Source of the DNA: an uncultured Ruminobacter sp.
Lineage (GTDB): Bacteria > Pseudomonadota > Gammaproteobacteria > Enterobacterales > Succinivibrionaceae
Direction: 5' to 3'
NCBI GenBank assembly: GCA_902764345.1
Contig: CACWVT010000003.1
Span: forward strand, 1 to 64,000
DNA: 64,000 nucleotides
Below the pieces are notes generated by a model. It was not told where the DNA came from, made no database searches, and saw nothing but the letters and a program-made list of their open reading frames with translations. Shown one piece after another: positions 40,349 through 52,357 of the stretch. The translations under genes and the position numbers were made by a program. Each line of letters opens with the position of its first letter. The stretch's first letter is position 1.

Positions 40349-40741
40349 TTAAGCTACGTAGCAAATAACTTCACCACCGATGCCCAGTTTACGAGCAGCA
40401 CGGTCAGTCATAAGCCCTTTAGAGGTAGAAATTACAGCAATACCTAAACCATTCTGAATCTTTGGAAGATCTGAACAGCTCTTGTAGATACGAAGACCAG
40501 GACGTGAAACACGCTTGATCATTTCAACTACAGGCTTGCCTTGGAAATATTTAAGGCTGATTTCAAGAACTTTCTTTTCATCGCCAGAAACAGAAAAATC
40601 TGCAATATAGCCTTCTTTCTTAAGCAGATCAACAATTGCAACTTTCTGCTTTGAAGAAGGTAAACTAATCGTAACCTTACCGGAAGCCTGGCCGTTACGA
40701 ATACGAGTCAATAAATCCGAAATTGGATCCTGCATACTCAT
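40349..40741 (-). CDS. rpsH: 30S ribosomal protein S8
   Basis: 130 residues; [14 protein letters not shown] start and C-terminal [20 protein letters not shown]. In E. coli S8 represses the spc operon at the rplE start; the matching structure was not resolved here by eye. Confidence 0.97.
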   Translation of the reverse strand: MSMQDPISDLLTRIRNGQASGKVTISLPSSKQKVAIVDLLKKEGYIADFSVSGDEKKVLEISLKYFQGKPVVEMIKRVSRPGLRIYKSCSDLPKIQNGLGIAVISTSKGLMTDRAARKLGIGGEVICYVA

Positions 40742-40758
40742 AAGTCAATCTCCTAGAA

Positions 40759-41064
40759 TTACCAGCTGGCCTTTTTAAGACCAGGAATTTCACCCTTCAT
40801 CATGTGTTCACGAACCATGATACGGGACATACCAAACTTACGTAAATAGCCATGTGGACGACCAGTGATGCTGCAACGGTTACGCTGACGGATAACACTG
40901 GAATCACGTGGAAGTGACTGAAGCTTTAAAACAGCAGCCCACTTTTCTTCATCGCTTGCGGTAACGCTAGAGATAATAGCCTTAAGTTCCTGACGCTTTT
41001 GAAAATACTTCTTAGCAAGGAGTTCGCGCTTCTTTTCGCGCATTAACATTGATGTTTTAGCCAT
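40759..41064 (-). CDS. rpsN: 30S ribosomal protein S14
   Basis: 101 residues, the long zinc-free form (no CxxC). C-terminal [18 protein letters not shown] and [15 protein letters not shown]. Confidence 0.97.
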   Translation of the reverse strand: MAKTSMLMREKKRELLAKKYFQKRQELKAIISSVTASDEEKWAAVLKLQSLPRDSSVIRQRNRCSITGRPHGYLRKFGMSRIMVREHMMKGEIPGLKKASW

Positions 41065-41076
41065 AACTAATAATCC

Positions 41077-41616
41077 TTACTTACGGAATGGGAAATTAAA
41101 AGCAGTTAAGAGTGCTCTTGCTTCGTCATCAGTCTTAGCAGAAGTAGTGATGGTGATATCCATACCACGAATTGCGTCAACCTTATCGAAATCAATTTCA
41201 GGGAAAATGATCTGTTCACGAACACCCATTGAGTAATTACCACGACCGTCGAAAGACTTGGCATTAACACCACGGAAGTCACGGATACGAGGCATAGCGA
41301 TGGAAATTAATCTTTCAAGGAATTCCCACATACGTTCGCCACGTAAAGTAACCTTACAACCGATCGGATAGCCTTCACGAATCTTAAAGCCCGCTACAGA
41401 TTTGCGAACCTTGGTGATTAAAGGCTTCTGACCAGAAATAGCGGTTAAATCCTTAACAGCATTTTCTAAAACCTTCTTATCGTCCACGGCTTCACCGACA
41501 CCCATGTTGAGGGTTATCTTTTCAATCCTAGGGACTTGCATGACAGTCTTGTAACCAAACTGTTCAGTTAAAGTCTTGATCACTTCTTGTCTATAAATAT
41601 CATGCAGTTTCGCCAT
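41077..41616 (-). CDS. rplE: 50S ribosomal protein L5
   Basis: 179 residues from ATG 41616, the E. coli length. The in-frame TTG at 41628 overlaps the GGAG ribosome site and is rejected. Motifs [26 protein letters not shown] and [16 protein letters not shown]. Binds 5S rRNA. Confidence 0.96.
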   Translation of the reverse strand: MAKLHDIYRQEVIKTLTEQFGYKTVMQVPRIEKITLNMGVGEAVDDKKVLENAVKDLTAISGQKPLITKVRKSVAGFKIREGYPIGCKVTLRGERMWEFLERLISIAMPRIRDFRGVNAKSFDGRGNYSMGVREQIIFPEIDFDKVDAIRGMDITITTSAKTDDEARALLTAFNFPFRK

Positions 41617-41628
41617 TGTAAACTCCAA

Positions 41629-41946
41629 TTATTTAACAAGTTCATTATTAGACTTAAAGAATCTAACTTTCTTAGAATCCTCAAATCTGAAACCAACGCG
41701 ATCTGCCTTCTGAGTAGAAGGATTATAAATCGCAACATTAGATACATCGATAGGTGCTTCTTTAGTAACAATACCACCTTCGATACCATAAGCTGGGTTA
41801 GGCTTGATGTGTCTCTTAACGAGGTTAACACCTTCAACAACAACCTTATGTTCAGCAGTTAATACCTTAACTACCTTACCGGTCTTCTTCTTGTCCTTAC
41901 CAGCGATAACAATTACTTCGTCATTCAGACGGATTTTGCTTGCCAT
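41629..41946 (-). CDS. rplX: 50S ribosomal protein L24
   Basis: 105 residues; KOW motif [19 protein letters not shown] and [14 protein letters not shown]. Assembly initiator of the 50S subunit. Confidence 0.97.
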   Translation of the reverse strand: MASKIRLNDEVIVIAGKDKKKTGKVVKVLTAEHKVVVEGVNLVKRHIKPNPAYGIEGGIVTKEAPIDVSNVAIYNPSTQKADRVGFRFEDSKKVRFFKSNNELVK

Positions 41947-41960
41947 ATTTCGACCCTCTA

Positions 41961-42329
41961 TTAAAGAACTTCAGGTGCCAGTGAAACGATCTTCATGAAA
42001 CGTTCAGTACGTAATTCACGAGTTACTGGTCCAAAAATACGAGTTCCAATCGGCTGATACTGACCGTTAAGGAGAACAGCCGCATTGCGGTCAAAACGAA
42101 TGACAGAACCATCCTGACGGCGAACGCCTTTCTTAGTGCGAACAACAACTGCGTTAACTACGTCACCCTTCTTTACCTTTCCGCGAGGAATAGCTTCCTT
42201 AACAGAAACCTTGATAACGTCACCAACACTGGCGTAACGACGATGTGAACCACCAAGAACCTTAATACACATTACACTACGAGCGCCTGAGTTATCAGCG
42301 ACATCTAGCATACTCTGCATCTGGATCAT
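41961..42329 (-). CDS. rplN: 50S ribosomal protein L14
   Basis: 122 residues; [20 protein letters not shown] start and C-terminal [13 protein letters not shown]. First gene of the spc operon. About 200 bases upstream separate it from the S10-operon terminator. Confidence 0.97.
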   Translation of the reverse strand: MIQMQSMLDVADNSGARSVMCIKVLGGSHRRYASVGDVIKVSVKEAIPRGKVKKGDVVNAVVVRTKKGVRRQDGSVIRFDRNAAVLLNGQYQPIGTRIFGPVTRELRTERFMKIVSLAPEVL

Positions 42330-42531
42330 GATTATGCTCCGTTATAATAATAAAAATAAAAACAAAATTACATCTCAATACAATGAAATGGTGCGTTATA
42401 GTAACATAAAAATTAAAAAAGATTAAGGATTTTTTTGATCTAAATTCAATTATTTCTTAAATTGAATTTAATGAAGCAATATTTCGGAGATACAGGCCGA
42501 TCAGTCAGTCCGGAGATATCTGAAGAGGACA
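42330..42531 (-). promoter_or_regulatory. spc operon upstream region
   Basis: AT-rich stretch with no gene. It has a possible -10 (TATAAC, about 42400-42405) without a good -35. A perfect 10-bp inverted repeat (AAATTCAATT/AATTGAATTT with 8-base loop, 42442-42469) lies just upstream, where an UP element or regulator site could be. Confidence 0.45.
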
Positions 42532-42559
42532 TAAAAAAAGGGAAGCAAGCTTCCCTTTT
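42532..42559 (-). terminator. S10-operon terminator after rpsQ
   Basis: Minus-strand stem AAAAGGGAAG with CTTCCCTTTT, 4-base loop, followed by further T residues; 20 bases after the rpsQ stop. Confidence 0.88.
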
Positions 42560-42579
42560 GACATAACTAAAAGTTAATA

Positions 42580-42828
42580 TTAGTTGTTTTCAACAACGCG
42601 AACTAAAGTCCAAGAGATGGTCTTGGAAATAGGACGACATTCCTTGATTTCAACGATATCGCCTTCTTTAGCTACATTGTTTTCATCCTGAACATGAAGC
42701 TTGGTAGTACGCTTAACGATCTTACCATAAATAGGGTGCTTAACTTTACGTTCAATAGCAACTACAATGGCTTTATCCATCTTGTCGCTAACAACACGAC
42801 CCTGCTTTAAACGAGAAATTTCGCTCAT
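42580..42828 (-). CDS. rpsQ: 30S ribosomal protein S17
   Basis: 82 residues; [20 protein letters not shown] and [18 protein letters not shown]. Start ATG overlaps the rpmC stop by one base. Confidence 0.97.
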   Translation of the reverse strand: MSEISRLKQGRVVSDKMDKAIVVAIERKVKHPIYGKIVKRTTKLHVQDENNVAKEGDIVEIKECRPISKTISWTLVRVVENN

Positions 42829-43031
42829 TACTCACCATCCTTCTTTGAAGATAACTGTGCTAACACAAACTTAACACGAGCGATGTCACGACGAGTCTTC
42901 TTTAAAACTGAAACGTCCTTAAGAGAACCGGTCTTTAACATAAGCTTCTGGTTAAACTGCTGACGCAATAAGTTGGCTAACTCAGTATTGAGTTCTTCAA
43001 CACTCTTATTATTAAGTTCACTTACAAACAT
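42828..43031 (-). CDS. rpmC: 50S ribosomal protein L29
   Basis: 67 residues; [20 protein letters not shown] and signature [13 protein letters not shown]. Overlaps rplP and rpsQ by one base each (TAATG), so the three are translationally coupled. Lines the exit tunnel. Confidence 0.96.
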   Translation of the reverse strand: MFVSELNNKSVEELNTELANLLRQQFNQKLMLKTGSLKDVSVLKKTRRDIARVKFVLAQLSSKKDGE

Positions 43032-43444
43032 TATAATACCGCCTTAGTTACAAAAGTGGTCTGAACAGAGAGCTTAGCAGCAGCAAGTTCGAATGCATGA
43101 CGGGCTAAATCTTCAGGAATTCCACCGAGTTCGAATAAAATCTTACCTGGCTGAATTGGACATACCCAGTATTCTACACTACCCTTACCTTTACCCATAC
43201 GAACACCGAGAGCCTTTTCAGTAATTGGCTTATCAGGGAATACACGGATAAAGATCTGACCCTTACGCTGAATAGCACGAGTGAATGCTCTACGAGCAGC
43301 TTCGATTTCACGTGCAGTAATCTGACCACGGGTTACGGCCTTAAGACCAAAATCGCCGAATGCAACGGTACCACCTGCATAGGCAAGACCGCGGTTACGA
43401 CTCTTCTGAGTCTTACGGTATTTAGTACGCTTTGGTTGTAACAT
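43031..43444 (-). CDS. rplP: 50S ribosomal protein L16
   Basis: 137 residues; [19 protein letters not shown] start, [19 protein letters not shown] and [19 protein letters not shown]. Confidence 0.97.
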   Translation of the reverse strand: MLQPKRTKYRKTQKSRNRGLAYAGGTVAFGDFGLKAVTRGQITAREIEAARRAFTRAIQRKGQIFIRVFPDKPITEKALGVRMGKGKGSVEYWVCPIQPGKILFELGGIPEDLARHAFELAAAKLSVQTTFVTKAVL

Positions 43445-43455
43445 AATCGATCTCC

Positions 43456-44175
43456 TTACTTAGCAGCCTGATTTCTAGCGTTAGGACGCTTGTTGAAATT
43501 CTTTGAAGGCTTCTTTTCTGGCTGAGCTTCAGCTTCAAGCGGTAAACCGCCTAAAATTTCACCCTTGAAAATCCATACCTTAACACCGATAACACCGTAG
43601 GTGGTATTAGCTTCAGATACAGAATAATCAATATCAGCACGAAGAGTGTGTAATGGTACACGACCTTCACGTAACCATTCAGAACGAGCGATTTCTGCGC
43701 CGCCTAAACGACCGCTGGTTTCAATCTTGATACCCTTGGCACCAGCCTTCATAGCAAGCTGGATAGCCTTCTTCATAGCCTTACGGAACATAACACGATG
43801 TTCGAGCTGTGAAGCGATATTATCAGCAACAAGCTTAGCGTCTAATTCAGGGGTTCTTACTTCCATTACCTTAACAGAAGCGCCAACACCTGCAATCTTG
43901 CTAACCTGAGCGCGGATCTTTTCAAGATTTGCACCCTTTTCACCATATACAGCCTTTGGCTTACTGGTGTAGATGGTTACAGCGATGCTCTTTGCCGGTC
44001 TGTCGATAACGATACGTGATACAGAAGCGTTCTTTAATTCCTTAGAAATGTAATCACGAACCTGATAATCACAGAAGAGATTATCTGCGAAATCAGCAGT
44101 GCTTGCATACCAAGTAGAATTGAACTGCTTAGTAATACCTAAACGAATACCATTTGGATTAACTTTCTGGCCCAT
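43456..44175 (-). CDS. rpsC: 30S ribosomal protein S3
   Basis: 239 residues; KH domain near the N-terminus ([17 protein letters not shown]), signature [19 protein letters not shown], and a basic C-terminal tail ([15 protein letters not shown]). mRNA entry-site protein with helicase role. Confidence 0.97.
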   Translation of the reverse strand: MGQKVNPNGIRLGITKQFNSTWYASTADFADNLFCDYQVRDYISKELKNASVSRIVIDRPAKSIAVTIYTSKPKAVYGEKGANLEKIRAQVSKIAGVGASVKVMEVRTPELDAKLVADNIASQLEHRVMFRKAMKKAIQLAMKAGAKGIKIETSGRLGGAEIARSEWLREGRVPLHTLRADIDYSVSEANTTYGVIGVKVWIFKGEILGGLPLEAEAQPEKKPSKNFNKRPNARNQAAK

Positions 44176-44185
44176 TCCTTACTCC

Positions 44186-44521
44186 TTACGCCTTAGCTGC
44201 CACAACAACGGTGATGTGGGAGGTACGCTTGGTGATACGGTCAGCACGACCTTTAGCACGAGCGCGGATACGCTTGAGTGAAGGACCTTCGTCAACCATA
44301 ATCTGTGAAACATACAATGAATCAACATCTAAACCAACGTTGTGTTCAGCGTTAGCAATAGCTGATTTCAAAACCTTTAAAATGATAGCTGCGGACTTTC
44401 TTGGGCTAAACTGTAAAGTATAAACAGCCTGAGCCGCAGGTAAACCGCGTACTTGGTTAGCTACTAAACGTGCTTTCTGAGCTGAAGTACGGGCATTCTT
44501 ATGTATAGCGATAGCTTCCAT
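44186..44521 (-). CDS. rplV: 50S ribosomal protein L22
   Basis: 111 residues; [19 protein letters not shown] and the tunnel-loop region [19 protein letters not shown] known macrolide-resistance locus, with no obvious change here. Confidence 0.97.
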   Translation of the reverse strand: MEAIAIHKNARTSAQKARLVANQVRGLPAAQAVYTLQFSPRKSAAIILKVLKSAIANAEHNVGLDVDSLYVSQIMVDEGPSLKRIRARAKGRADRITKRTSHITVVVAAKA

Positions 44522-44532
44522 TTAATAACTCC

Positions 44533-44805
44533 TTACTTACCTGCTTTATCAGCAGCGTGACCTTTGAAAGTACGAGTTGGGGCAAATTCACCCAACTTGT
44601 GACCAACCATTTCGTCAGAAACATATACAGGTACATGCTGACGACCATTATGGACAGCGATGGTCATCCCAATCATTGAAGGGATAATTATTGAACGACG
44701 AGACCAAGTCTTGATTGGCTTCTTATCATTGCTTTCCACCGCTTTCTCTACCTTCTGCAGCAAGTGTTGGTCAATAAAAGGACCTTTCTTGAGCGAACGT
44801 GGCAT
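44533..44805 (-). CDS. rpsS: 30S ribosomal protein S19
   Basis: 90 residues; [20 protein letters not shown] start and [20 protein letters not shown] signature. Confidence 0.97.
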   Translation of the reverse strand: MPRSLKKGPFIDQHLLQKVEKAVESNDKKPIKTWSRRSIIIPSMIGMTIAVHNGRQHVPVYVSDEMVGHKLGEFAPTRTFKGHAADKAGK

Positions 44806-44826
44806 GGTAATACCTCTTATCTAAAA

Positions 44827-45648
44827 TTACTTATCACGACGACGAACGATGTACTTATCAGTACGCTTATTCTTGCGGGTCTTATAGCCCTTACATAAGG
44901 TACCCCAAGGAGATCTTGGCTGAATACCCTTGTTACGGCCTTCACCACCACCATGTGGATGGTCGATTGGGTTCATAGACATACCGCGAACAGTAGGACG
45001 AACGCCTAACCAACGCTTAGCACCGGCCTTACCTAACTGACGAAGCATGTGTTCTGAATTACCTACTTCACCGATGGTAGCACGACCGTCTGCTAATACG
45101 CGACGCATTTCACCAGAACGCATACGTAAGGTTACATAGTCACCTTCACGAGCGAGGATCTGGCAGAAAGCACCGGCTGAACGTGCAAACTGAGCACCCT
45201 TACCAGGATAAAATTCAACTGAGTGAACGTTAGTACCAACTGGAATGTTGCGTAATGGAAGAGTATTACCAACCTTGATAGATGCATGAACACCTGATTC
45301 AACAACATCACCAGCCTTTAAGCCCTTAGGAGCTAAAATGTAGCTGCGAACACCGTCTGCATAGCAGATGAGTGCAATGTGTGAACTGCGGTTTGGATCG
45401 TATTCAATACGTTCAACCTTAGCAGGGATACCATCCTTAACGCGCTTGAAATCGATAATACGATAACGCTGCTTATGACCACCACCGATATGACGGGTAG
45501 TAATACGACCGTAGTTGTTACGACCGCCGGTCTTACGCTTTTCTTCAACTAAACCAGCAAATGGAGCGCCCTTGTAAAGGTCAGGAGTCACAATCTTAAC
45601 AACGTGACGGCGACCTGGAGATGTTGGTTTGCAATTTACAATTGCCAT
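44827..45648 (-). CDS. rplB: 50S ribosomal protein L2
   Basis: 273 residues; [14 protein letters not shown] start, [11 protein letters not shown] and the peptidyl-transferase-proximal [13 protein letters not shown]. Confidence 0.98.
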   Translation of the reverse strand: MAIVNCKPTSPGRRHVVKIVTPDLYKGAPFAGLVEEKRKTGGRNNYGRITTRHIGGGHKQRYRIIDFKRVKDGIPAKVERIEYDPNRSSHIALICYADGVRSYILAPKGLKAGDVVESGVHASIKVGNTLPLRNIPVGTNVHSVEFYPGKGAQFARSAGAFCQILAREGDYVTLRMRSGEMRRVLADGRATIGEVGNSEHMLRQLGKAGAKRWLGVRPTVRGMSMNPIDHPHGGGEGRNKGIQPRSPWGTLCKGYKTRKNKRTDKYIVRRRDK

Positions 45649-45660
45649 TTTATCTTACTC

Positions 45661-45963
45661 CTATTCAGCCTGACTACCTAAAAAATCGACAGTCTGACCA
45701 GGCATTAAGGTTACATAAGCCTTCTTCCAGTCCTGACGACGACCTAAACGCTGACCAGTGCGCTTTACCTTACCCTGGTAGTTAATAGTGTTAACAGCCT
45801 TAACCTTCACACCCAGAACTTTTTCAAAAGCCTGTTTGATTTCTGGCTTAGTGGCATCACTTACAACAGCAACAGTTACAACATTGTTGTTCTGTGCAAT
45901 AGTATTGGTCTTTTCAGTTACCAATGGGCTCTTAATGATATTATAAAGACGAGAACTAATCAT
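45661..45963 (-). CDS. rplW: 50S ribosomal protein L23
   Basis: 100 residues; IIKSPLVTEKTNTIAQNNN and GRRQDWKKAYVTL. Docking site for trigger factor and SRP. Overlaps the rplD stop by one base. Confidence 0.97.
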   Translation of the reverse strand: MISSRLYNIIKSPLVTEKTNTIAQNNNVVTVAVVSDATKPEIKQAFEKVLGVKVKAVNTINYQGKVKRTGQRLGRRQDWKKAYVTLMPGQTVDFLGSQAE

Positions 45964-46571
45964 TATGCTAATAACTCCTCAATCTTCTTAACTGCAGCAG
46001 AAGTTACTAATACCTTGTCGTGAGAGATAAGGCTTACTGGGTTGAAACCAGCACCCTGTACGCTGCAAACGTCTACCTTGTAGAGGTTACGAGCAGACAG
46101 AGCTAACTTTTCTTCAAAATCTGGAGTTACGATTAATACATCCTTGAGAGATAATTCGTTAAGCTTGCTAACGAGAGCCTTGGTCTTGATTTCTTCAACA
46201 GCGAAATCTTCAACTACAACTAAACGATCCTGACGAACTAATTCACTGAGGATGCTGCGAATAGCAACACGGTACATCTTGCGATTTACCTTCTGTTCCC
46301 AGTTCTGTGGCTGTGCTGCAAAAACCTTAGCACCGCCTCTCCATAATGGAGAACGGATTGAACCAGCACGTGCTCTACCAGTACCCTTCTGACGGAATGG
46401 CTTCTTACCGCCGCCTGATACTTCTGAGCGGGTTAACTGAGCCTTTGAACCCTGACGAGCAAAGTTCATGTAAGCTACTACAACCTGATGAACAAGCGCT
46501 TCGTTGTATTCACGACCGAAGGTTGTTTCAGAAACCTGAAGTGGGCTTGAGCCTACCATCTTTAATTCCAT
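45963..46571 (-). CDS. rplD: 50S ribosomal protein L4
   Basis: 202 residues; [20 protein letters not shown] and [19 protein letters not shown]. In E. coli it also represses the S10 operon through the leader RNA. Confidence 0.97.
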   Translation of the reverse strand: MELKMVGSSPLQVSETTFGREYNEALVHQVVVAYMNFARQGSKAQLTRSEVSGGGKKPFRQKGTGRARAGSIRSPLWRGGAKVFAAQPQNWEQKVNRKMYRVAIRSILSELVRQDRLVVVEDFAVEEIKTKALVSKLNELSLKDVLIVTPDFEEKLALSARNLYKVDVCSVQGAGFNPVSLISHDKVLVTSAAVKKIEELLA

Positions 46572-46585
46572 GATTATCCCCTCGC

Positions 46586-47224
46586 TTACGCTTTAACACT
46601 TGGCTTAACAACAACAGTACCGTTGATAGCACCTGGAACAGCACCCTTAACTAAAAGAGCATTACGTTCAGCATCAACACGTACAACCTCAAGAGCCTGA
46701 ACGGTAACCTTAACATTACCTAAGTGACCGCACATACGCTTGCCCTTGAATACACGACCAGGAGTCTGATTCTGACCGGTTGAACCAGGAACACGGTGAG
46801 AACGTGAATTACCGTGAGTCATATCCTGAGTACGGAAATTCCAGCGCTTAACTGAACCTGCGAAACCTTTACCCTTAGAGGTACCGGTTACGTCAACCTT
46901 CTTAACTTCGTTGAATAATTCAACCTTAACTTCTGAACCTACAGAATAGTTAGCAATATCAGCGTCGTCGATACGGAATTCCCATAAACCGCGACCGGCT
47001 TCAACACCAGCCTTGGCAAAATGACCGGCTTCAGGCTTAGTCAGACGGCTAGCCTTCTTAGAACCGGTGGTTACCTGAATAGCAGTATAGCCATCGGTAT
47101 CCTTGGTTTTGATCTGAGTTACGCGATTTGCTTCAACTTCAATAACAGTCACAGGAATTGACTTACCATCTTGTTCGAAGATGCGGGTCATACCAACCTT
47201 GCGACCAATTACGCCAATTGACAT
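46586..47224 (-). CDS. rplC: 50S ribosomal protein L3
   Basis: 212 residues; [20 protein letters not shown] and [19 protein letters not shown], which keeps the glutamine methylated by PrmB in E. coli. Confidence 0.97.
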   Translation of the reverse strand: MSIGVIGRKVGMTRIFEQDGKSIPVTVIEVEANRVTQIKTKDTDGYTAIQVTTGSKKASRLTKPEAGHFAKAGVEAGRGLWEFRIDDADIANYSVGSEVKVELFNEVKKVDVTGTSKGKGFAGSVKRWNFRTQDMTHGNSRSHRVPGSTGQNQTPGRVFKGKRMCGHLGNVKVTVQALEVVRVDAERNALLVKGAVPGAINGTVVVKPSVKA

Positions 47225-47238
47225 TATTTATCCCCTCA

Positions 47239-47736
<498 letters not shown>

Positions 47737-47768
47737 GAAAAATGTGATCTTTTTTGCTTTTCGTAAAA

Positions 47769-47799
47769 TAAACCCCGAATGAAACCATCCGGGGTTTAT
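47769..47799 (-). terminator. argH terminator
   Basis: Minus-strand stem ATAAACCCCG with CGGGGTTTAT around an 11-base loop, then TTTTAC; 31 bases after the argH stop. Confidence 0.82.
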
Positions 47800-47829
47800 G
47801 AATTTATGTAAGAAACTTCCTGTCTGCCT

Positions 47830-49209
47830 TTATCTTCCGGCAAGTTCACCCTTCATGTAATCAACTGCGGATCTAATCTGATCAAGTGAAACACCGCCCT
47901 TTGCACAGCGCTTCTTAAGAATTGATTCAATGGTAAGAATAGGATAAACGTCGTCGGAGATTCTTTCATTAAACTGCTGGAATTCAGCAACTGAAAGATC
48001 TTCCAGAGGCTTTCCCTGCTTGATTGCATAGACAACAGCCTCACCTACGATATGGTGAGCTTCGCGGAACGGAATTCCCTTGGATACAAGATAGTCCGCC
48101 AACTCAGTTGCATTAGAATATCCGCCCTTTGCAGCAGCAAGGGTTCTTTCCTTATTAACCTTAATATCCTCAAATACCAGACATGCCATGTCGAGACAGT
48201 CATGCCATGTGTCGAGAGCATCAAAGAGACCTTCCTTATCTTCCTGCATATCCTTGTTGTATGCCAGTGGAAGTCCTTTAAGGGTTGTCAGCATTCCCAT
48301 CAGTGAACCGATTACGCGACCACTCTTGCCTCTGATAAGTTCGCATGCGTCAGGGTTCTTTTTCTGAGGCATGAGGGATGAACCGCTTGTCACTCTGTCG
48401 GACAGTTCAAGGAAACCAGACTCTCCGCTGTTGTAGAAAATGATATCCTCAGCCATTCTTGCCAGATGAACCATGGAGATGGATGAACAGCTAAGAAGCT
48501 CAAGTACATGGTCTCTGTCTGATACGCTGTCAAGGCTGTTACGGGTGGCTCTGGTAAATCCAAGATCTTTTGCAAGAGCTTCACGATCTATCGGGTAAGC
48601 GGTACCGGCAAGAGCTGCACTCCCAAGTGGGCAGGTATTCAGAAGTTCGAGACAGTTTTTAAGTCTTCTGTAGTCTCTGTCGAACATTTCAACATAAGCC
48701 ATTGCCCAGTGGCCAAATGTTACAGGCTGAGCTCTCTGAAGATGCGTGTACCCCGGAATAACGGTGTCAACATTCTTGTCCGCAAAATCAACAAGTGTTT
48801 TTTCAAGTCCGGTAATAGAGTTCAGAAGTATCGCTACCTGAGCTCTGCACCACAACTTAAGATCGGTAGCCACCTGGTCATTTCTGCTGCGACCGGTATG
48901 CAGTTTCTTACCAAGGTCACCAACCTTTTCAATCAGACGTGCTTCAACATATGAGTGAATGTCTTCATACCCTGCATGGGCAATGGAATGAGGATCCTTT
49001 TCAACATCTGCCAGCAGTTCGTTCAACGCCTTAAGCAGTCTCTCCAGTTCTTCAGATGAAATAATTCCAACTGAAGCAATGGCTTTAGCCCAACCGATAG
49101 AACCTTCAATATCTTCCTTTGCCATACGGTAATCGAAGATTAAAGAATCATTAAAAGATTTAAATCTAGCATCCGCTTCCTGTGTAAAGCGACCACCCCA
49201 AAGAGCCAT
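47830..49209 (-). CDS. argH: Argininosuccinate lyase
   Basis: Last step of arginine synthesis, releasing fumarate. At 459 residues it has the usual length, with [28 protein letters not shown] and the fumarase-superfamily signature [15 protein letters not shown]. It is separated from argG by a hairpin and a predicted promoter of its own, although it lies at the end of the arg cluster. Confidence 0.96.
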   Translation of the reverse strand: MALWGGRFTQEADARFKSFNDSLIFDYRMAKEDIEGSIGWAKAIASVGIISSEELERLLKALNELLADVEKDPHSIAHAGYEDIHSYVEARLIEKVGDLGKKLHTGRSRNDQVATDLKLWCRAQVAILLNSITGLEKTLVDFADKNVDTVIPGYTHLQRAQPVTFGHWAMAYVEMFDRDYRRLKNCLELLNTCPLGSAALAGTAYPIDREALAKDLGFTRATRNSLDSVSDRDHVLELLSCSSISMVHLARMAEDIIFYNSGESGFLELSDRVTSGSSLMPQKKNPDACELIRGKSGRVIGSLMGMLTTLKGLPLAYNKDMQEDKEGLFDALDTWHDCLDMACLVFEDIKVNKERTLAAAKGGYSNATELADYLVSKGIPFREAHHIVGEAVVYAIKQGKPLEDLSVAEFQQFNERISDDVYPILTIESILKKRCAKGGVSLDQIRSAVDYMKGELAGR

Positions 49210-49238
49210 AATTATCTACCTCACTTAATTTTTCAGCC

Positions 49239-49268
49239 ATTATATATTATTTAAGCGTCATTTCACAA
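49239..49268 (-). promoter_or_regulatory. Probable argH promoter
   Basis: Minus strand: TTGTGA (49263-49268), 18-base spacer, perfect TATAAT (49239-49244), about 30 bases before the argH ATG. Confidence 0.6.
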
Positions 49269-49333
49269 AATAAAACAGCATATTTACACGGTCCTGCGAA
49301 TTATCGTCTTTACCTGAAATCCGTATTAAACGC

Positions 49334-49367
49334 AAAAGAGGTGCATCCGTTAAGGATACACCTCTTT
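49334..49367 (-). terminator. Hairpin terminator after argG
   Basis: Stem AAAGAGGTGTATCC (minus) with GGATGCACCTCTTTT, short loop, ending in a run of four T. The short U-run suggests partial termination. Confidence 0.65.
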
Positions 49368-49415
49368 AATCTATTTGCCGGTAATCAGCTGTTTTTCAAA
49401 CAGATGACAGCTTAA

Positions 49416-50627
49416 TTACTTCTTGTTAGCTGCATTGATTGCACGAATGCGGGCAGGTAATGAATAGAGCTTAATAAAGCCTTCTGCATCAGCCTGGTTA
49501 TACACTTCGTCTTCACCGAAGGTACAGAAATCAACGTTGAAGAGACTGTGATCTGATTTCTTCTGGATTGCAGTTACAGAACCCTTATAAAGCTTAAGAA
49601 CTACTTCACCGCTGCAAACTTCGGCGATGTTGTTAGCTGAAGCAAGAATAGCATCACAGAGCGGAGTAAACCAACGGCCATCGTATACGAGCTGTGCAAA
49701 ATCTTCGCTGAGCTTGTTCTTGAATGATCTTAAGGTCTTGTCGAGAACGAGTTCATCGATAGCACGCAGAGCTGCGAGCATAACTGTTCCGCCTGGGGTT
49801 TCATAGCAACCGCGTGACTTCATGCCAACCAGTCTGTTTTCGGTAATGTCAACACGACCTACACCGTGACGGGCAGCGATATCATTAAGGGTTGCGAGGC
49901 AGTTATATGCTGACATTTCCTTACCGTTAACAGCAACGATTTCGCCCTTTTCAATCTTAACTGATACTTCTTCAGGAGTATTAGGAGCATCTTCAGGCTT
50001 GGTAGTCCAGGTCCATACAGCATCGGTAGCCTTGTTCCAGGTATCTTCCAGTTCACCACCTTCGGTAGAAATGTGCCATGCGTTTGCATCACGGCTGTAA
50101 ATCTTCTTTAAGGTAGCCTTGCAAGGGATGTTGCGAACGCTTAAGTAGTTTAAGAGTTCTTCACGTGAACGCATCTTCCAGATACGCCATGGAGCAATAA
50201 CCTTGAGCTGAGGAGCGAGAGCTGCAACGGCACTTTCAAAGCGAACCTGGTCATTACCCTTACCGGTACAACCGTGAGCAATAGCATCAGCGCCTTCAGC
50301 AAGAGCTACTTCAACAAGAGCCTTTGCAATTACAGGACGAGCCATTGAAGTACCTAAAAGGTAGGTACCTTCATAAACGGCACCGGTCTTTAAGGTTGGA
50401 TATACGTAATCTTTTACGAATTCTTCCTTTAAGTCCTTAACAATGCACTTTGATGCGCCTGAAGCCTTAGCCTTGTCTTCAACACCTTCAAGATCGTCGG
50501 CACCCTGGCCAACGTCGGCAACAAAGCAAATAACTTCACAATTATCGTAGTTTTCCTTTAACCAAGGTACGATAGCAGAGGTGTCAAGACCACCTGAATA
50601 GGCTAAAACTACTTTTTTAACAGCCAT
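49416..50627 (-). CDS. argG: Argininosuccinate synthase
   Basis: Joins citrulline and aspartate using ATP. At 403 residues it is the common short bacterial type rather than the longer E. coli form. PP-loop AYSGGLDTS (about 9-17), [15 protein letters not shown], and GCYETPGG. Seven bases after argF. Confidence 0.96.
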   Translation of the reverse strand: MAVKKVVLAYSGGLDTSAIVPWLKENYDNCEVICFVADVGQGADDLEGVEDKAKASGASKCIVKDLKEEFVKDYVYPTLKTGAVYEGTYLLGTSMARPVIAKALVEVALAEGADAIAHGCTGKGNDQVRFESAVAALAPQLKVIAPWRIWKMRSREELLNYLSVRNIPCKATLKKIYSRDANAWHISTEGGELEDTWNKATDAVWTWTTKPEDAPNTPEEVSVKIEKGEIVAVNGKEMSAYNCLATLNDIAARHGVGRVDITENRLVGMKSRGCYETPGGTVMLAALRAIDELVLDKTLRSFKNKLSEDFAQLVYDGRWFTPLCDAILASANNIAEVCSGEVVLKLYKGSVTAIQKKSDHSLFNVDFCTFGEDEVYNQADAEGFIKLYSLPARIRAINAANKK

Positions 50628-50634
50628 TTTATTT

Positions 50635-51546
50635 CTACTCCTGATTTAATAAAGTACTTAAAACTGCCATATGAGCGTGCATACGATTTTCACCCTCATC
50701 ATAAATAAGCGAGCTTGGGCCATCCATAACTTCGGATGTAATTTCATATTCTCTGTGGGCAGGCTGGCAATGTAAAACATGTTTAATACCGGTCTTATCC
50801 AGCAGCTGCTGATTAATCTGGTAAGGCATGAATCTGGCCTTTACCTTATCCAGAGGAGTATCATCTCCCATTGAAACCCAAGTATCGGTATATGCTACAT
50901 CAAAACCGACAATATCTTCAACACTGTCAGTAACCTTCAGCTTTGCACCGGTATGTTTTGCCACCTCACAGGCTGCTTCGTAAACCTGAACGTCAGGCCC
51001 ACTGCCCTTAGGACATACACAGGTAACATCAGTACCAAGCTTGGCACCGGCAATAAGCAGTGAATTGGTAACATTGTTACCGTCGCCGAGGTATGCAAGT
51101 TTAACCTTGGAAAGATCACTGTAATGTTCTCTTATTGTTTGGAAATCCGCAAAAGCCTGACACGGATGGTATAAATCACAGAGAGCGTTGACAACTGGAA
51201 CGCTGCCATACTTCACAAGTTCCTGAAGAGTACTGTGCAGGAAAACACGGGCAACAATACCGTTAACCCAACGGGACATGTTACAGGCGTAATCCTTTAC
51301 AGATTCCCTGTGGCCGAATTCGCCGTTCTTCTGATCAAGATAAATACTGTGACCGCCCAATCTGTACATACCGGCTTCAAAAGTAACCCTGGTACGGAGG
51401 GATGGTTTTTCAAACAGTGTAACCACAGTCTTGCCTGCAAGATTTGATGAATACTTGGCAGGATTTTCCTTCATATCCTTTGCCAATTCAAGAATCTGAA
51501 GGTATTCATCAGAACTGAACTCGAATCCAGTTAATAAATGACGCAT
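50635..51546 (-). CDS. argF: Ornithine carbamoyltransferase
   Basis: Forms citrulline from ornithine and carbamoyl phosphate. At 303 residues, the carbamoyl-phosphate motif is [12 protein letters not shown] (about 50-61), then [12 protein letters not shown]. The ornithine motif reads HCQPAHR in place of the usual HCLPAHR; the catalytic Cys is kept. Part of argCBFG. Confidence 0.93.
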   Translation of the reverse strand: MRHLLTGFEFSSDEYLQILELAKDMKENPAKYSSNLAGKTVVTLFEKPSLRTRVTFEAGMYRLGGHSIYLDQKNGEFGHRESVKDYACNMSRWVNGIVARVFLHSTLQELVKYGSVPVVNALCDLYHPCQAFADFQTIREHYSDLSKVKLAYLGDGNNVTNSLLIAGAKLGTDVTCVCPKGSGPDVQVYEAACEVAKHTGAKLKVTDSVEDIVGFDVAYTDTWVSMGDDTPLDKVKARFMPYQINQQLLDKTGIKHVLHCQPAHREYEITSEVMDGPSSLIYDEGENRMHAHMAVLSTLLNQE

Positions 51547-51561
51547 AATATCTCCTAAATG

Positions 51562-52344
51562 TTATTCCGGGAGCACTCTGGTACCGATGGCTTCACCGCT
51601 TAACAATGCGTTAATCTTATCAGGATAACGCCAGCTTGCAACGCTTAAAGGCTTGTTTAACGCCTTAGCGGCCTTAAGAGCGGCCTTAACCTTTACTTCC
51701 ATGCCGCCGGTAATCGTACCGTCAGCAATCAGGTCAGCCGCATGCTTTTCAGTCATGGTGGTAATCAGATTACCGTTCTTGTCAAGAATACCGTCCACAT
51801 CGGACAGAAGTGCCAAATCAGCCTTTAATGAGATTGCCAGGGCTACAGCCGCCTGATCAGCGTTGACATTCATAAGCTTACCGTCATCGGTAATGCCTAT
51901 GGAACTGATTGTAGGCATATACCCTGCTTCCAGCAGAACTTCCAGAAGCTTAGGTGAACCTACGGTAGCGCTGCCGACAGCACCTAATTCATCATTAAGC
52001 TGAGTTACCTTGGTGATTGAACCGTCTGTTAAACAAAGACCTACGGCATCAACACCCATAGACTTAGCTTTGGCAAGCATCAGCTTGTTCGCAGTACCTG
52101 CCAAAGCACCTGTAATATATGGAATCTGGTCAAATGGAGTCACGCGAAGACCATTCTTCTTTTCTGACTTCATGCCAAGTCCCTTTAGTAAATCATCAAC
52201 AAGACAGCCACCGCCGTGTACAAGAACGATTGGTCTCCTGTGATCCTTTAAATATGAGGTCAGACCTTCATATAAAGCTGTTAAAGCCTCATCATTCTCA
52301 ATCAACGCACCGCCGAGTTTGATAATTAAAACATTATCCAGCAT
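51562..52344 (-). CDS. argB: Acetylglutamate kinase
   Basis: Phosphorylates N-acetylglutamate. 260 residues from ATG 52344 ([17 protein letters not shown]) behind GGGTG; an upstream in-frame start at 52389 would overlap argC and adds residues unlike the family. [31 protein letters not shown] and [13 protein letters not shown] are conserved. Confidence 0.95.
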   Translation of the reverse strand: MLDNVLIIKLGGALIENDEALTALYEGLTSYLKDHRRPIVLVHGGGCLVDDLLKGLGMKSEKKNGLRVTPFDQIPYITGALAGTANKLMLAKAKSMGVDAVGLCLTDGSITKVTQLNDELGAVGSATVGSPKLLEVLLEAGYMPTISSIGITDDGKLMNVNADQAAVALAISLKADLALLSDVDGILDKNGNLITTMTEKHAADLIADGTITGGMEVKVKAALKAAKALNKPLSVASWRYPDKINALLSGEAIGTRVLPE

Positions 52345-52357
52345 AGTCACCCCCGAA

